DNA from: Dehalococcoidia bacterium | GTDB lineage: Bacteria; Chloroflexota; Dehalococcoidia; Lucifugimonadales; Lucifugimonadaceae | Assembly: GCA_028278465.1 (NCBI GenBank) | Contig: JANQEF010000046.1 | Span: 1 to 5,153 of the forward strand | Length of the DNA: 5,153 nucleotides | Reading direction: 5' to 3' | In this document: positions 4,653-5,153 of the stretch, piece by piece | Numbering within the stretch: the stretch's first letter is position 1 | Layout: every line of letters begins with the position of its first letter | Notes under the pieces: model-generated | The model's input: the letters and a program-made list of their open reading frames with translations, nothing else | What the model was told of the DNA's origin: nothing | The model's database searches: none | Program-made: the position numbers and the translations under genes

Positions 4653-5153
4653 ATGTCGCCAGCTCCGGACTGTGCCGCTCGGCATCGGGACACTTCGAGT
4701 GCGCTTCGTCGGTCACTCCCTCTCCTGCTCGCCGTTCTGGCGCTGAGTGCACTGGGCGGCTGCAATGCAGGCGTCCAGCGCGGCTGGAGCGCCTTCGATC
4801 GAGGGGACTACGCCGCAGCGCTGGCCGAATGGCAGCCGCCGGCTGAGCAGGGAGACGCCAAGGCGCAGTTCTCGCTGGGCCTGATGTACGAAGATGGTTG
4901 CGGTGTCGAGCAGGACTACAGCGAAGCTGCCCGCTGGTACCGGCTCGCGGCGGAGCAGGGATACGCCCCCGCTCAGAACAACCTCGGTCTGCTGAGCTAC
5001 CGGGGCGAGGGTGTCCCGCAGGACTTCGCCGAGGCGGCGCGCTGGTACCGGCGCGCCGCGGCGCAGGGACATGCTGCCGCGCAGAGCAACCTGGCCGTGA
5101 TGTACATGCTCGGTCAGGCGACACCCGACGATCGTGCGGAGGCTGCTCAACTG
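4653..5153 (+). CDS. Sel1-repeat lipoprotein, N-terminal part
   Basis: A secreted, lipid-anchored protein with Sel1-like (TPR-related) repeats, a fold used for protein-protein contacts. The first 167 codons are present and the gene runs off the window. The signal sequence has a long n-region with RR at 19-20, a hydrophobic core (LPLLLAVLALSAL, 22-34) and a lipobox LGGC with the modified Cys at 37. The mature part begins with a TPR-like segment (GWSAFDRGDYAAALAEWQPPAEQGD, 44-68), followed by Sel1 units of 36 residues: 69-104 (AKAQFSLGLMYEDGCGV...AARWYRLAAEQGY), 105-140 (APAQNNLGLLSYRGEGV...AARWYRRAAAQGH) and a third cut at 167. The third unit is atypical, with QATPDD where G-x-G-V is usual. 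Start ATG 4653 is backed by GAGGT. It is read away from the integrative element and is probably a host gene. The binding partner is unknown. Confidence 0.9.
   Translation, partial: MSPAPDCAARHRDTSSALRRSLPLLLAVLALSALGGCNAGVQRGWSAFDRGDYAAALAEWQPPAEQGDAKAQFSLGLMYEDGCGVEQDYSEAARWYRLAAEQGYAPAQNNLGLLSYRGEGVPQDFAEAARWYRRAAAQGHAAAQSNLAVMYMLGQATPDDRAEAAQL

Noticed and set aside
4346..4765. 139-codon minus-strand open frame.
   Set aside because: It overlaps the lipoprotein signal-peptide region in antisense, and no motif or ribosome-binding site was seen.
4496..4846. 116-codon plus-strand open frame over the lipoprotein start.
   Set aside because: The lipobox and Sel1 repeats are in a different frame.

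Overview
The window is GC-rich bacterial DNA. Its integrases and small helix-turn-helix proteins resemble, from memory of those families, types common in Planctomycetes (Pirellula/Rhodopirellula-like genomes), so a planctomycete chromosome carrying a small integrated element is the best guess. No rRNA, tRNA, CRISPR array or transposase was recognised.

Positions 1-3723 hold one tightly packed minus-strand gene run, read from right to left. It contains an unrecognised 316-aa protein (3723-2773), two tandem excisionase/MerR-type helix-turn-helix proteins (2727-2521 and 2528-2307), a 416-aa replication-initiator-like protein (2310-1060), a Cro/CI (XRE) type regulator (1088-882) and a tyrosine integrase (878 to the left edge and beyond). 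Except for the first junction (45 nt), neighbours overlap or lie 3 nt apart, so this looks like one operon. The set of DNA-binding proteins, replication initiator, repressor and integrase, with no structural, packaging or conjugation gene in view, fits the control and replication end of a small integrative element, for example a phage satellite, cryptic prophage or integrated replicon. Its left end lies outside the window.

Two points stand out. The integrase frame carries an in-frame TAG at 654-656, with clear integrase sequence continuing in the same frame on the far side. The Pro/Ser/Gly-rich linker of the replication-like gene contains three copies of TAGGNGGACA, two of them forming a near-perfect dyad. 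They force rare codons and could be an origin inside the initiator gene, as in phage lambda O.

Positions 3724-4652 hold no intact gene. A decayed fragment of a second, different tyrosine integrase lies on the minus strand at 3833-4126, and G+C-rich hairpins at 4409-4442. The right boundary of the element probably falls somewhere in this stretch. From 4653 to the right edge a plus-strand Sel1-repeat lipoprotein begins. It looks like ordinary host chromosome.
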